A stretch of 64,000 bases of DNA from Winogradskyella sp. Lineage in GTDB: Bacteria; Bacteroidota; Bacteroidia; Flavobacteriales; Flavobacteriaceae. The stretch is from positions 1 to 64,000 of the forward strand of contig NZ_JABSSU010000010.1 in assembly GCF_013213835.1 (NCBI RefSeq), read 5' to 3'. Of the stretch, positions 43,159-52,500 are shown in pieces (within the stretch, counting starts at the first letter, position 1; each line of letters opens with the position of its first letter). The notes under the pieces are model-generated. The model ran no database searches, was not told the origin of the DNA, and was given only the letters and a program-made list of their open reading frames with translations. Position numbers and translations under genes: made by a program.

Positions 43159-46100
43159 GTGAATACTGGTAATTCTAGAGCTAGTTTTTATGATGCCGTT
43201 TTTAGAGGACCTACAAACATTTTGGCGGTTGATGGGCCAATAGCCTTAAAAGGTGGGCAACTTGGTGGTGTAGCCAACGGACGTCTATTTCTGAATAATG
43301 ATCTTTATGTAGGATCTAAAGCAGCGACAGCAATCACCACAAGTAATAGCGCCATTAATATAGAGTTTGATGAATACGACTTTGCCAGTGGTGCTAAACC
43401 TCAAATTGCAACAACTGGTGCGGTCTCTTGGTTATCTGGTTCAAGTGATAGTTTTACAAGTGATATGTCTACAGGCAGCTTCAATTGGAATCAAAACAGC
43501 CAAATCATGTCGGCTTTAACCATTGGTAAATCTACAAACACTGAAACTATTGTACATGAGACGACGGCTATTACAGTTAATGGGCCGATATCAGTTTATG
43601 GTGGATCCATTCAGATAAATCAAGCCATGTCCGCTGTTGGGAATATTTTATTAGATGGCGACACAGGGAGCTTCTTAAGTCAAAATACAATAGGAGTTGA
43701 TATTGGAGCTAATATTTCTACTTCAAGTAACGGTAACATTACCATTTTAGCTCGTGGAGGTAATACAACTAGTCAGGGTCAAAGACATGGTGTTAATATT
43801 GGCAATTACCAAATAGAGGCCGGTGGAACAGGTGATATAACCATCACAGGATATGGTGGTTTATCTAACAATGGTGTTAATGGCAGTTGCCATGGTATTA
43901 ATTCAACAGATGGTGATATTATTTCTAATGGTGGAGATGTTAATTTAACAGGATTTGCTGGAGGCGCGAATTTAGGCTCTTACAGTCAGGGAATTGCTTT
44001 TGCTTCTAATGCACAAATACTTGCTGGAGGTACTGGTACCATTACAATTGAAGGTACAGGAGGAGTGAATAACGTCATAGGGTTACGAGGTGTTGTTTTT
44101 GTAACAGGTGTTACCGTTGCGACTGATGGTGGAGATATTTCTATTACTGGATTTCATGGTGCTAATGGTTCTGATAATAGTGATGGTGTGACTTTTAGTA
44201 ATACAACTATTGGAGATGATAATTCTGGGGCTATTTCTATTGTAGGTACACCAGGTGGTGGTTCAGGAAGTGAATCTATTTTCTTAGATAATGCAACGAT
44301 CGGAAGCGCTAACTATGGTGGCAATGTCCTTATGCAAGGCGATAGTTTTGCAACCTCAAATTCCAACAGTTTAACCACAACGGGAACTGTAACGATAGAA
44401 CCTTATACCAACAGTTTTTCTTCGACATTATCATGGCCGCTGTCTAACCTTGCAGTAGGAAGCAATTTGACTGGGTTAACTATTGGTAAGTTAGCTAATG
44501 TACAAGATATTACAATTTCAAGTACTCAGTCAATTTCAGGTCCTATTTCAATTTATGGTGGTGATATTGCACTAAGCAATACACTTACCGCGACTAGTAG
44601 TACTATTCATCTGCAAGCTACAGGAAATGTGACGCAATCGGCCGCCATATCAGCAAATAACTTAAGCCTAGCGGGTACAGGTAATTTTATCTTACAAGAT
44701 AGCGCTAACAATATAGCTACTATTGCTGGTGGTGAAAGTGGAACGCGCTTGGGAACTTTGGCATATAGAGATGCAGATGCCTTACAAATTGGTACAGTGG
44801 GTTCGCTAAGCGGATTCTTCTCTAGTGATACCATGCTTATAGAAACTGAAAGTGGAGATGTAACGCTTGCACAGAATGTAAATACAACTTCTACCTCAGA
44901 TGATGCCATTACTCTTAATGCTGGTAGAACGGAGTTGGCTGGCACAGGTACTGGTGGCGATATAATAATAAGCGGAAGTCCTACCTTAACATTTCCAAGT
45001 ACAGCAAGAGCAAAATTGTTTAGTGGAAGTGAAGCGAGCTCTACAGGCTTAACAGCTTTTGTAGGTGGGTTAAGTAATGTACGCTATAATTTTGATGAAA
45101 CGTCTGATTTAAGTGGTGAAGGTTTAACCGATGATAATGCCTACGCTATCTATCGTAGTCCAGCGACATTTACTTTAAGCAGCAATGTACCAGCAGCAAA
45201 TGCGGTAAATATAGATGCTAGTTCTAATATAGAATTGACTTTTGATACCACTGCAGATGGGACAACATTTAATACCACAAATGCTATTGTTCGTGGTCAG
45301 CAGTCGGGTGATATAGCTGGTGTATGGAGTGTTAACAGCAATGTAGCCACCTTTAATCCTACCTCAGATTTTACAGCAAGAGAAGTCATACATGTAGAGC
45401 TTACCAGTAATTTAGCAGGCACTAACGGGGCGACTTTAACGGGTACCAATGCCTTTTCCTTTACGGTGGCAACCACTCCAACTAATTTAGGTGAAACAGG
45501 AACATGGGAAGCGGTGGCAGCAACCGAAGCAAACTCCTGGAGATCTGTTGCTTACGGTAATGGGCGCTTTGTTGCGGTCGCAATTGATGGTAGTAATAGG
45601 GTGATGTATTCCGACAATGGTGTACAATGGTTTGCAGGCTCAGGCGCACCAGCTAATTTATGGCGTAAAGTCACTTATGGTAATGGACGTTTTGTAGCGG
45701 TAGCATCTTCAGGTACCAATCGTGTAATGTACTCAGATGATGGTATCAATTGGACGGCTGTCTCTGTACCAGAGAATCTTTTTTGGTATGGTGTTACTTA
45801 TGGTGAAGGGAAGTTTGTTGCGGTGGCTTATGGCGCTAACAGGGCAATGTATTCAAATGATGGTATTACCTGGATGGGAACAGACGCTGAATCCACCGAA
45901 GATTGGGTCTCTGTAACATATGGTAATGGACGATTCGTCGCTATAGGAGATAATTCAAACGATGTCATGTATTCAGATGATGGTATTAACTGGACGGGTG
46001 CATTGGCCACTGAATTTGCAGGTTGGTGGGATGTGACCTATGGAAATGGTCGTTTTGTAGCTGTATCATTTGACAATGCCACTAATAGTATTATGTATTC

Positions 46101-49100
46101 TGATGATGGCATTAATTGGTCTAATAGTTCTTCTAATAACAGAACATTCCTTGGTGTTACCTATGGAGGTGGGCGTTTCGTGGCAGTGGCTTATACAGGA
46201 GCCGCTAGCGGACAAGTAGTCTATTCTACAGATGGTGTTAATTGGACTGATTCAACCTCTGCTGAAGCTAACGCATGGTATGGTGTTACTTATGGTGAAG
46301 GCAAATTTGTAGCTGTTGCAGAAACAGGAAGCAACAGAGTTATGGTGTCACAATCCGATTTTAGTTTTAGTTCTTCGACACCATTGGCTAATGCTATAAA
46401 TGTGGCAGCAAACTCAAATATCGAATTAACCTTTAATTCAGAACCAGATATCTCTAGTTTTACGAGTACTAATGCTGTGGTGCGTGGTCAACAATCTGGG
46501 GATATAGCTGGAGTTTGGAGTGTTAATGGAAATGTAGCCACTTTTAATCCTACTTCAGATTTTACAGCACAAGAAGTGATCCATGTAGAATTGAGCCCTT
46601 ACATTACTAATATAGAATCAGGTACGTTATCAGACAAAGAGGCCTTTTCGTTTACCGTAGAAACTACAGATATTACCACAGGTGATACTTGGACTTCAGC
46701 ATCTGCAACTGAGGCTAACGAATGGTATTCTATTACCTATGGAGGAGGCCGATTTGTAGCAGTAGCAGTTACAGGTACCAATCGTGTGATGTATTCTGAC
46801 AATGGTAGGCAGTGGTTTGCAGGCTCAGGTGCACCAGCAAATGAGTGGCGTGAAATTACTTATGGTAATGGGCGTTTTGTAGCAGTAGGATCAAATCGTG
46901 ATTCTAATAGTACCACCAATGAACGTGTGATGTACTCTGATGATGGTATCAATTGGACAGCAGTACCTACTTCAGAATATGATGAAACTCAAGATTGGTA
47001 CGGTATTACCTATGGCGATGGAAAATTTGTAGCCGTAGCAAGAGAGCATAATCAAGTGATGCACTCGACCAATGGTGTCACTTGGACAGCTGAAACTGCC
47101 CATAACAGGGATTGGGTTGGGGTTACCTATGGTAATGGACGTTACGTGGCTGTAGCTTCTGGTGGTTCTAATACAAGTAAAACCATGTATTCTGATGACG
47201 GTATCAACTGGACAATGAGTACAACTACGAGTGCTAATACCTGGTGGGATGTCTCCTATGGTAATGGCCGTTTTGTGGCTGTAGCTTGGACTGGCTCAGA
47301 TTCCAATCATATCATGTACTCCGATGATGGTGAAGAGTGGTTTGATTCAGCATCAAGTCCAAATAGAGATTATCAATATGTGACCTATGGCAGTGGACGT
47401 TTTATTGCGGTTGCTTGGACAGGTGCTGCTAGTGGACAAGTTGTTACTTCTACGGATGGTTCTACTTGGACAACACTTAGCTCCGCAGTAGACAATGCTT
47501 GGTATGATGTGGTTTATGGTGAAGGTCGTTTTGTAGCCGTTTCTAGTAATGGTACAGATCGTGTAATGTTATCCGCGCCAATAGACGATGCCGAGTTAAG
47601 TACTGCGGTGGCAACAGATATTACAGGCGTTTCTGCAACCCTTGGCGGAAACATTACCTATAATGGTGGTACTGCTGTAACCGATCGAGGTATTGTCTAT
47701 TCTACCACAGATACCACACCAGAAATTGGTGAGCTTGGAGTAACACAAGATACTAATGGTACAGGTACAGGTGTCTTTAACGAAACGATTTCCGGTTTAA
47801 CTATTAATACTGATTATTATTACCAAGCGTATGCTATAACCTCTAAAGGCACGTTTTACGGCGGTGTAGAGACCTTTACGACTTTAGCTTGTGATGTGAC
47901 TTTTGCCTATGATGCAGCAGAGTATTGTGATAATGCTTCAGACCCAACACCGACGGTATCAGGTTTAACAGGTGGTACATTTTCGTCAACTGCTGGCCTA
48001 AGCCTTAATACTTCCACAGGTGAAATTGATATTAGTGCTTCAACAGCAGGAACTTATACTATAACCTATACTACTACTGGTAATTGCCCAAATAGTTCTA
48101 CACAGGATGTCACTATTTCAGCAATTGCTACGGTAACTTGGACGGGCGCAGAATCTTCAGACTGGAATGATCCATTAAACTGGAGTCCTAATGCAGTGCC
48201 AGGTACGTGTTCAGATATCGTTATTCCCGATGTCATAACTAAACCTGAGTTACCGGCAACGGCTTCTATAAATAACATGGAGGTTGCTGCAGGATCTAGT
48301 TTAACTGTTGATGTTGGCGAAACTTTAAATATCTCTGGTGATTTAGATTTGCAATCAACATCTACAAGCTATTCAAGTTTATTGGTAGATGGTGCTTTAA
48401 ATGTAGCTGGCAACACAACCTATAATAGATTTGTCAATTCTACAGCTTTAGGAAATGATTTAGTTTCTGCCCCGTTATCAGGTCAGACATGGGCAAGTTT
48501 CTTAAGTGCCAATGCAACACCACTTTTAGATAATGGAACAGTATATGCGTTTGCGCCTTTTGATAAAACTACAGGTGCTTACGAGAATTATGATAATAGT
48601 ACTATTGCAACTTTAACTAGCGGAATTGGTTACAGGTCAGCCACAGAGAGTGGACAGACCTTGGCATTTACAGGTGATTTACCTGCTAATACAGTAGCAG
48701 TAGATATTATTAATTCTGGACCAGCATTTGCGAATTGGAATTTAGTAGGTAATCCTTATCCATCATATTTAAATGTTCAATCTTTTTTTAATCATGATGT
48801 TGGCAGTGGTGTAACCAATATAGATTTATTGAGTACAGGGATTAAGGCAATATATGGTCACGATGGCGATGCATCAGATGGATGGACTATTTATAATTTA
48901 GCTAATACAACACCTTCTACAGTAATTGCACCTGGTCAAGGCTTTTTTGTAAGTGCTGATGCTACATTGGTTGGGGCTCACGATTTAGAGTTTACCAAAG
49001 CGATGTGTGCTATTGGGTCGTCTGATGATTTCATTTCAGGAAGAAATAATGACTTATCATTTTTAAAACTAAACTTGAGTGCCATAGACAAAACATATCA

Positions 49101-49737
49101 TACTGAGTTTTATGTTAATGACGTCGCAACATTAGGATTTGATGATGGTTATGATGCTCAATTATTTGGTGATTCAGCACCTAGCTTTAGTATTTATTCT
49201 CATTTAGTGGAAGACAATTTAGGTGCGCCTATAGCACTACAATCCATTAATACGCTAGATATTTCAGAAGTTTCAATTCCTTTAGGAGTTAATGCTAGTC
49301 AAGGTGAACAATTAACATTTAGTATTCTTGAATCTACATTACCGCAGTCTGTTGAGGTCTATTTAGACGATACTTTAGAAGGCACATCCACTTTGCTAAA
49401 TACTGGTAATTATGTAATGACTCCAAATACAAATATTCAAGGTGTGGGACGATTTTATTTGAGATTAGGAAATCAGTCATTGGGTATCAGAGATAATGAT
49501 TTATCAAATATCAATATATATGTAGACGCTGTGAACGGGCTTGTTGTTAGTGGAATTTTATCAAGTAAAACAACTTTAGATTTATTCGATGTTCAAGGTA
49601 GACTTGTGTTGTCTCGTAATTTAAATACATCTCAAGAAGAGCATCGCATTGAAGTATCTCATCTTAATACAGCTGTTTATATTGTAAAACTAAAACAAGG
49701 TGAGCAAGAATTTATAAAAAGAGTGATTATTAGGTAG
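43159..49737 (+). CDS. Giant secreted T9SS protein, C-terminal part (after frameshift)
   Basis: 2192 residues as an ORF, open upstream in the same frame to about 43045; its GTG start is only nominal. Order: continued beta-helix (to about residue 650), SbsA/Big_5-like Ig domain (ANAVNIDASSNIELTF), seven-bladed repeat block, a second Big_5-like domain, second seven-bladed block, a fibronectin-like domain (ATDITGVSATLGGNITYNGG), a G-rich WTGAESSDWNDPLNW domain, and a C-terminal type A T9SS sorting domain (LDLFDVQGRLVLS, AVYIVKLKQGEQ, FIKRVIIR). Known: that domain sends proteins through PorV/PorU to the cell surface or medium. Likely a surface adhesin; ligand unknown. Confidence 0.85.
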   Translation: MNTGNSRASFYDAVFRGPTNILAVDGPIALKGGQLGGVANGRLFLNNDLYVGSKAATAITTSNSAINIEFDEYDFASGAKPQIATTGAVSWLSGSSDSFTSDMSTGSFNWNQNSQIMSALTIGKSTNTETIVHETTAITVNGPISVYGGSIQINQAMSAVGNILLDGDTGSFLSQNTIGVDIGANISTSSNGNITILARGGNTTSQGQRHGVNIGNYQIEAGGTGDITITGYGGLSNNGVNGSCHGINSTDGDIISNGGDVNLTGFAGGANLGSYSQGIAFASNAQILAGGTGTITIEGTGGVNNVIGLRGVVFVTGVTVATDGGDISITGFHGANGSDNSDGVTFSNTTIGDDNSGAISIVGTPGGGSGSESIFLDNATIGSANYGGNVLMQGDSFATSNSNSLTTTGTVTIEPYTNSFSSTLSWPLSNLAVGSNLTGLTIGKLANVQDITISSTQSISGPISIYGGDIALSNTLTATSSTIHLQATGNVTQSAAISANNLSLAGTGNFILQDSANNIATIAGGESGTRLGTLAYRDADALQIGTVGSLSGFFSSDTMLIETESGDVTLAQNVNTTSTSDDAITLNAGRTELAGTGTGGDIIISGSPTLTFPSTARAKLFSGSEASSTGLTAFVGGLSNVRYNFDETSDLSGEGLTDDNAYAIYRSPATFTLSSNVPAANAVNIDASSNIELTFDTTADGTTFNTTNAIVRGQQSGDIAGVWSVNSNVATFNPTSDFTAREVIHVELTSNLAGTNGATLTGTNAFSFTVATTPTNLGETGTWEAVAATEANSWRSVAYGNGRFVAVAIDGSNRVMYSDNGVQWFAGSGAPANLWRKVTYGNGRFVAVASSGTNRVMYSDDGINWTAVSVPENLFWYGVTYGEGKFVAVAYGANRAMYSNDGITWMGTDAESTEDWVSVTYGNGRFVAIGDNSNDVMYSDDGINWTGALATEFAGWWDVTYGNGRFVAVSFDNATNSIMYSDDGINWSNSSSNNRTFLGVTYGGGRFVAVAYTGAASGQVVYSTDGVNWTDSTSAEANAWYGVTYGEGKFVAVAETGSNRVMVSQSDFSFSSSTPLANAINVAANSNIELTFNSEPDISSFTSTNAVVRGQQSGDIAGVWSVNGNVATFNPTSDFTAQEVIHVELSPYITNIESGTLSDKEAFSFTVETTDITTGDTWTSASATEANEWYSITYGGGRFVAVAVTGTNRVMYSDNGRQWFAGSGAPANEWREITYGNGRFVAVGSNRDSNSTTNERVMYSDDGINWTAVPTSEYDETQDWYGITYGDGKFVAVAREHNQVMHSTNGVTWTAETAHNRDWVGVTYGNGRYVAVASGGSNTSKTMYSDDGINWTMSTTTSANTWWDVSYGNGRFVAVAWTGSDSNHIMYSDDGEEWFDSASSPNRDYQYVTYGSGRFIAVAWTGAASGQVVTSTDGSTWTTLSSAVDNAWYDVVYGEGRFVAVSSNGTDRVMLSAPIDDAELSTAVATDITGVSATLGGNITYNGGTAVTDRGIVYSTTDTTPEIGELGVTQDTNGTGTGVFNETISGLTINTDYYYQAYAITSKGTFYGGVETFTTLACDVTFAYDAAEYCDNASDPTPTVSGLTGGTFSSTAGLSLNTSTGEIDISASTAGTYTITYTTTGNCPNSSTQDVTISAIATVTWTGAESSDWNDPLNWSPNAVPGTCSDIVIPDVITKPELPATASINNMEVAAGSSLTVDVGETLNISGDLDLQSTSTSYSSLLVDGALNVAGNTTYNRFVNSTALGNDLVSAPLSGQTWASFLSANATPLLDNGTVYAFAPFDKTTGAYENYDNSTIATLTSGIGYRSATESGQTLAFTGDLPANTVAVDIINSGPAFANWNLVGNPYPSYLNVQSFFNHDVGSGVTNIDLLSTGIKAIYGHDGDASDGWTIYNLANTTPSTVIAPGQGFFVSADATLVGAHDLEFTKAMCAIGSSDDFISGRNNDLSFLKLNLSAIDKTYHTEFYVNDVATLGFDDGYDAQLFGDSAPSFSIYSHLVEDNLGAPIALQSINTLDISEVSIPLGVNASQGEQLTFSILESTLPQSVEVYLDDTLEGTSTLLNTGNYVMTPNTNIQGVGRFYLRLGNQSLGIRDNDLSNINIYVDAVNGLVVSGILSSKTTLDLFDVQGRLVLSRNLNTSQEEHRIEVSHLNTAVYIVKLKQGEQEFIKRVIIR
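45541..46350 (+). repeat. Seven-unit propeller repeat, block 1
   Basis: Seven tandem ~40-residue units with the signature YGNGRFVAVA followed by VMYSDDGINW; unit starts are SVAYGNG, KVTYGNG, GVTYGEG, SVTYGNG, DVTYGNG, GVTYGGG, GVTYGEG. Seven units suggest one closed beta-propeller; the last unit lacks the final SDDGxxW strand. Confidence 0.8.
46720..47577 (+). repeat. Seven-unit propeller repeat, block 2
   Basis: Again seven units (SITYGGG, EITYGNG, GITYGDG, GVTYGNG, DVSYGNG, YVTYGSG, DVVYGEG), and again the last unit ends without SDDGxxW (RVMLSAP). Blocks 1 and 2, each with its preceding Big_5-like domain, are a tandem duplication of about 1.2 kb. Confidence 0.8.
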
Positions 49738-49768
49738 ATGACTATCGATTAAAAATGAAATAAGTTAT

Positions 49769-49797
49769 AAAGCCTTTGATGTCATGTCAAAGGCTTT
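49769..49797 (+). terminator. Terminator of the giant secreted protein gene
   Basis: An 11-base perfect stem AAAGCCTTTGA (49769-49779) and TCAAAGGCTTT (49787-49797), followed by T and ACTTTTG. It is 32 bases after the stop codon. Its left arm contains TTTG and its right flank TACTTTTG, which together read as a promoter for the next gene. Confidence 0.75.
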
Positions 49798-49805
49798 TAC
49801 TTTTG
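49775..49805 (+). promoter_or_regulatory. Bacteroidota promoter overlapping the terminator
   Basis: TTTG (49775-49778), 19 bases, TACTTTTG (49798-49805), an exact TAnnTTTG -7 box with the expected -33 spacing. The ATG of the methyltransferase follows 5 bases after, so the transcript would be leaderless or nearly so. Confidence 0.5.
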
Positions 49806-49809
49806 CATT

Positions 49810-50268
49810 ATGTTAGACAACTTCACAAACGAATTTTTTGGTATTGGTATTCAAAATGGAAAAACACCTGAAAATCTTGGTGTGTTATGGCGATCAGCAC
49901 AGAATCTTGGCGCTAGTTTTATTTTTACAATAGGAAACCGTTATGCCAAGCAAGCATGCGACACACATAATGCCGTAAAAGCAATGCCTTATTTTCATTA
50001 TGAAAGTTTTGAAGACTTTTACAATAATTTGCCTAAAGGTGCAAGAATTGTAGGCGTGGAGTTAACAGATAAAGCTGAAGATCTGGAAACTTTTCATCAT
50101 CCGAGACGTTGTGTGTATTTATTAGGTGCTGAAGATCATGGTTTAACAAAAGAGGCTATTGAGAAAAGCCATTTTTTGGTCAAGTTTAAATCGCAGTTAA
50201 GCCTTAATGTGTCTGTTGCAGGTAGTATTGTGATGTATGATAGAGGAATAAACAAACCAAGGTCGTAA
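49810..50268 (+). CDS. TrmH/SpoU-family RNA methyltransferase (small, TrmL-like)
   Basis: A 152-residue single-domain SPOUT methyltransferase. Motif 1: KTPENLGVLWRSAQNLGA (about 19-36, with the N-x-G-x-x-R type signature); motif 2: LLGAEDHGL; motif 3: SLNVSVAGSIVMYD, forming the knotted SAM site. Length fits the minimal TrmL-like class that methylates the ribose of tRNA wobble bases, but the substrate is not proven. It is followed 26 bases later by era on the same strand, probably co-transcribed. Confidence 0.88.
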   Translation: MLDNFTNEFFGIGIQNGKTPENLGVLWRSAQNLGASFIFTIGNRYAKQACDTHNAVKAMPYFHYESFEDFYNNLPKGARIVGVELTDKAEDLETFHHPRRCVYLLGAEDHGLTKEAIEKSHFLVKFKSQLSLNVSVAGSIVMYDRGINKPRS

Positions 50269-50294
50269 CTTTGCCCGTAACAAAAATCACAAGT

Positions 50295-51179
50295 ATGGCT
50301 CATAAAGCAGGTTTTGTAAATATTATTGGTAATCCTAATGTGGGAAAGTCTACCTTAATGAATGCATTTATAGGTGAAAAGCTTTCTATTATAACTTCAA
50401 AAGCACAAACCACTAGACATCGTATTTTAGGGATTGTTAATGGAGAGGATTTTCAAATGGTGCTCAGTGATACACCTGGCATTATTAAACCTGCGTATCA
50501 GTTACAAGAATCTATGATGGACTTCGTTAAGTCTGCTTTTGAAGATGCTGATGTTTTGGTGTACATGGTAGAAATAGGGGAAAAGGAACTTAAGGATGAA
50601 GCGTTCTTCAAGAAAATTACTAATTCTAAAATTCCGGTATTACTACTGTTAAATAAAATAGATAATTCTAATCAAGAGCAGTTAGAGGAGCAAGCAGAGT
50701 TATGGCAAAGTAAAGTACCTAATGCTGAGTTTTATCCTATTTCAGCGCTTAATGGGTTCAACGTTCAAAATGTATTTGAAAGAATTGTAGAATTACTGCC
50801 AGAATCACCACCATTTTATCCTAAAGATCAATTAACGGATAAACCTGAACGTTTTTTTGTGAATGAAGCTATTCGTGAAAAAATCTTGTTGCATTACAAA
50901 AAAGAAATTCCATATGCTGTAGAAATTGATACTGAAGAATTTCATGAAGAAGAGGACATCATTAGAATGCGATCAGTGATTATGGTTGAGCGAGATACTC
51001 AAAAAGGCATTATTATAGGTCATAAGGGTTCAGCATTAAAGCGTGTTGGAATGGAAGCTAGGAAAGATCTAGAAAAATTCTTCGGAAAACAAGTTCATTT
51101 GGAACTTTATGTAAAAGTCAATAAAAATTGGCGTTCTAGTATGAAACAATTAAGACGTTTTGGTTATAATCAAAAATAG
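50295..51179 (+). CDS. era: GTPase Era
   Basis: About 294 residues from the ATG at 50295; an in-frame TTG at 50271 is possible but the family begins just before the G1 motif. G1 GNPNVGKSTL, G3 DTPG, G4 NKID, and a C-terminal KH domain with GIIIGHKGSALKRVGMEAR. Known: Era binds the 3' end of 16S rRNA and assists 30S maturation, with its KH domain contacting RNA and the membrane side. The length is normal. It converges with the outer-membrane protein gene at 51189 with a 9-base gap. Confidence 0.96.
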   Translation: MAHKAGFVNIIGNPNVGKSTLMNAFIGEKLSIITSKAQTTRHRILGIVNGEDFQMVLSDTPGIIKPAYQLQESMMDFVKSAFEDADVLVYMVEIGEKELKDEAFFKKITNSKIPVLLLLNKIDNSNQEQLEEQAELWQSKVPNAEFYPISALNGFNVQNVFERIVELLPESPPFYPKDQLTDKPERFFVNEAIREKILLHYKKEIPYAVEIDTEEFHEEEDIIRMRSVIMVERDTQKGIIIGHKGSALKRVGMEARKDLEKFFGKQVHLELYVKVNKNWRSSMKQLRRFGYNQK

Positions 51180-51188
51180 GCGTAATAA

Positions 51189-51719
51189 CTAAAATCTCTT
51201 TGCGATACCTAAACCAATTGAAATCGCATAATTGCCATCAAACTTTTTGTCATAAAACAAGTTAATAGGTACATCCCAGTGATTATGCAATGCAAGGTCG
51301 TGTTCCACACCAATTCGCACTAAAGGTTCAATGTCTCCTTGTTCAGAAATAATACCTGGGCCAAAAACCAATTCCCAATGTTCAATTGGACTCCATAAGG
51401 CGTCTAAGGTTACCACAAGAGGATATTGTCTCTCAATATCTATGTCATGTAACGATAAACTAACTTCTTTAGTAATTAATTCAACATCACTAAAGATTCC
51501 AATACCCCAATGATCACCAAGCCAATATTCATAGTCTAAACCAAATGTTGGTATAGATAAAGTGTTATGATTATCAATAGAAATAAAAGAATGTCCTAGA
51601 ATAAAAGCAACTCTGTGCCTAGGTTCATGGCTAGCTGATTCTTTTATATAATGTTCTTGGGCAAAATTGAAGTTTGTAGTAAATAGGGTCAGTATCAAAG
51701 CTACCATAAGAGGTTTCAT
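51189..51719 (-). CDS. Small outer-membrane barrel-like protein
   Basis: A 176-residue protein with a signal peptide (MKPLMVALILTLFTTNFNFA) and alternating hydrophobic strands (FGLDYEYWLGDHWGIGIFS, LVVTLDALWSPIEHWELVF, AISIGLGIAKRF) ending in Phe, consistent with an eight-stranded outer-membrane beta-barrel. His-rich N-terminal mature segment (SASHEPRHR). No enzyme motif is seen, and the function is unknown. It is a single gene, convergent with era. Confidence 0.7.
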   Translation of the reverse strand: MKPLMVALILTLFTTNFNFAQEHYIKESASHEPRHRVAFILGHSFISIDNHNTLSIPTFGLDYEYWLGDHWGIGIFSDVELITKEVSLSLHDIDIERQYPLVVTLDALWSPIEHWELVFGPGIISEQGDIEPLVRIGVEHDLALHNHWDVPINLFYDKKFDGNYAISIGLGIAKRF

Positions 51720-51842
51720 GCGACATATTTTACTTCAAAAGTAGGTCTACTTTATGAATGATTTACTGATAAATATCAGTGTTTTATAAATTTAATTTGA
51801 AGTGTTTGATATGACAAAAAATAAAAATCACATGTTATGAAT

Positions 51843-52361
51843 TTATATGGCATGAATGTCTTTACTTCTTAAAGTATCTCGCATAAAATGATGCAATTCA
51901 TGCATCTGACTCATACCAGCCTTTTTTCCTAAACGACCGCTAAAATACAGCGCAAACCAAATCACCACCATTAGTAAGGTTGTAAATAACTGAATGGCAT
52001 AACTTGACTCTAAAGACCAATTGACATAAGCCCAAATAGCAAAACCTATAAAGAAACCAGCAACTACAAAATGAAAAAACATAAACATGGTCCAGACTGT
52101 TGGGTTTGGTCCAAATAAACCATAAATGGTACTGAGCTCTTTTTTATCGTAGTCTTCATTGATTTCTAAATGTAGTTGAGGAGACCAAAAATGTTGTTTG
52201 TCTTTAGGTATTTTAATGAACACATGATCATCAACTCTGGTCACAATAAAATTATTCTGTTTTTTACCAGAATCTTCAAATAAAGTCAATAGATCTTCAT
52301 TTGGCTCATTGACATTAAACTTAAACCGAGGTCTTAAGATGATTTCATTAGAGAGTTCCAT
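51843..52361 (-). CDS. Two-helix membrane protein, unknown
   Basis: About 172 residues from the ATG at 52361 (an in-frame ATG 24 bases earlier at 52385 is equally possible). Residues 1-80 are soluble and strand-rich, followed by two membrane helices (about 83-108 with FMFFHFVVAGFFIGFAIWAY and about 115-140 with LFTTLLMVVIWFALYFSG) and a His-rich C-terminal helix (QMHELHHFMRDTL). I recognise no named family; similar proteins are found across Flavobacteriaceae. It is divergent from der, sharing a ~140-base intergenic region. Confidence 0.65.
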   Translation of the reverse strand: MELSNEIILRPRFKFNVNEPNEDLLTLFEDSGKKQNNFIVTRVDDHVFIKIPKDKQHFWSPQLHLEINEDYDKKELSTIYGLFGPNPTVWTMFMFFHFVVAGFFIGFAIWAYVNWSLESSYAIQLFTTLLMVVIWFALYFSGRLGKKAGMSQMHELHHFMRDTLRSKDIHAI

Positions 52362-52454
52362 GGTTGATTGTCTTAGTGATATCAATGTACAAATTTTTGT
52401 TTAACCTTTTCAAACGGATTTGATTCTACTTCAAATACTAGTGAAAAGCCGGCA

Positions 52455-52483
52455 TTGTATTCTCATATTATATGCTACCTTTG
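52455..52483 (+). promoter_or_regulatory. Promoter of der (TTG-N18-TAnnTTTG)
   Basis: TTG at 52455-52457 and TACCTTTG at 52476-52483, with 18 bases between, match the Bacteroidota consensus; the ATG of der is 17 bases after the -7 box. Confidence 0.65.
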
Positions 52484-52500
52484 CGGCAATATTTTAGATT

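Noticed and set aside
44607..44945. Minus-strand ORF of 112 codons in the giant secreted gene
   Set aside because: The long open antisense frame is a by-product of Thr/Ser/Gly-rich codons; no start context or motif supports it.
50271..50294. Upstream TTG start for era
   Set aside because: It adds eight residues not expected in the family; the ATG at 50295 places G1 at the usual distance.
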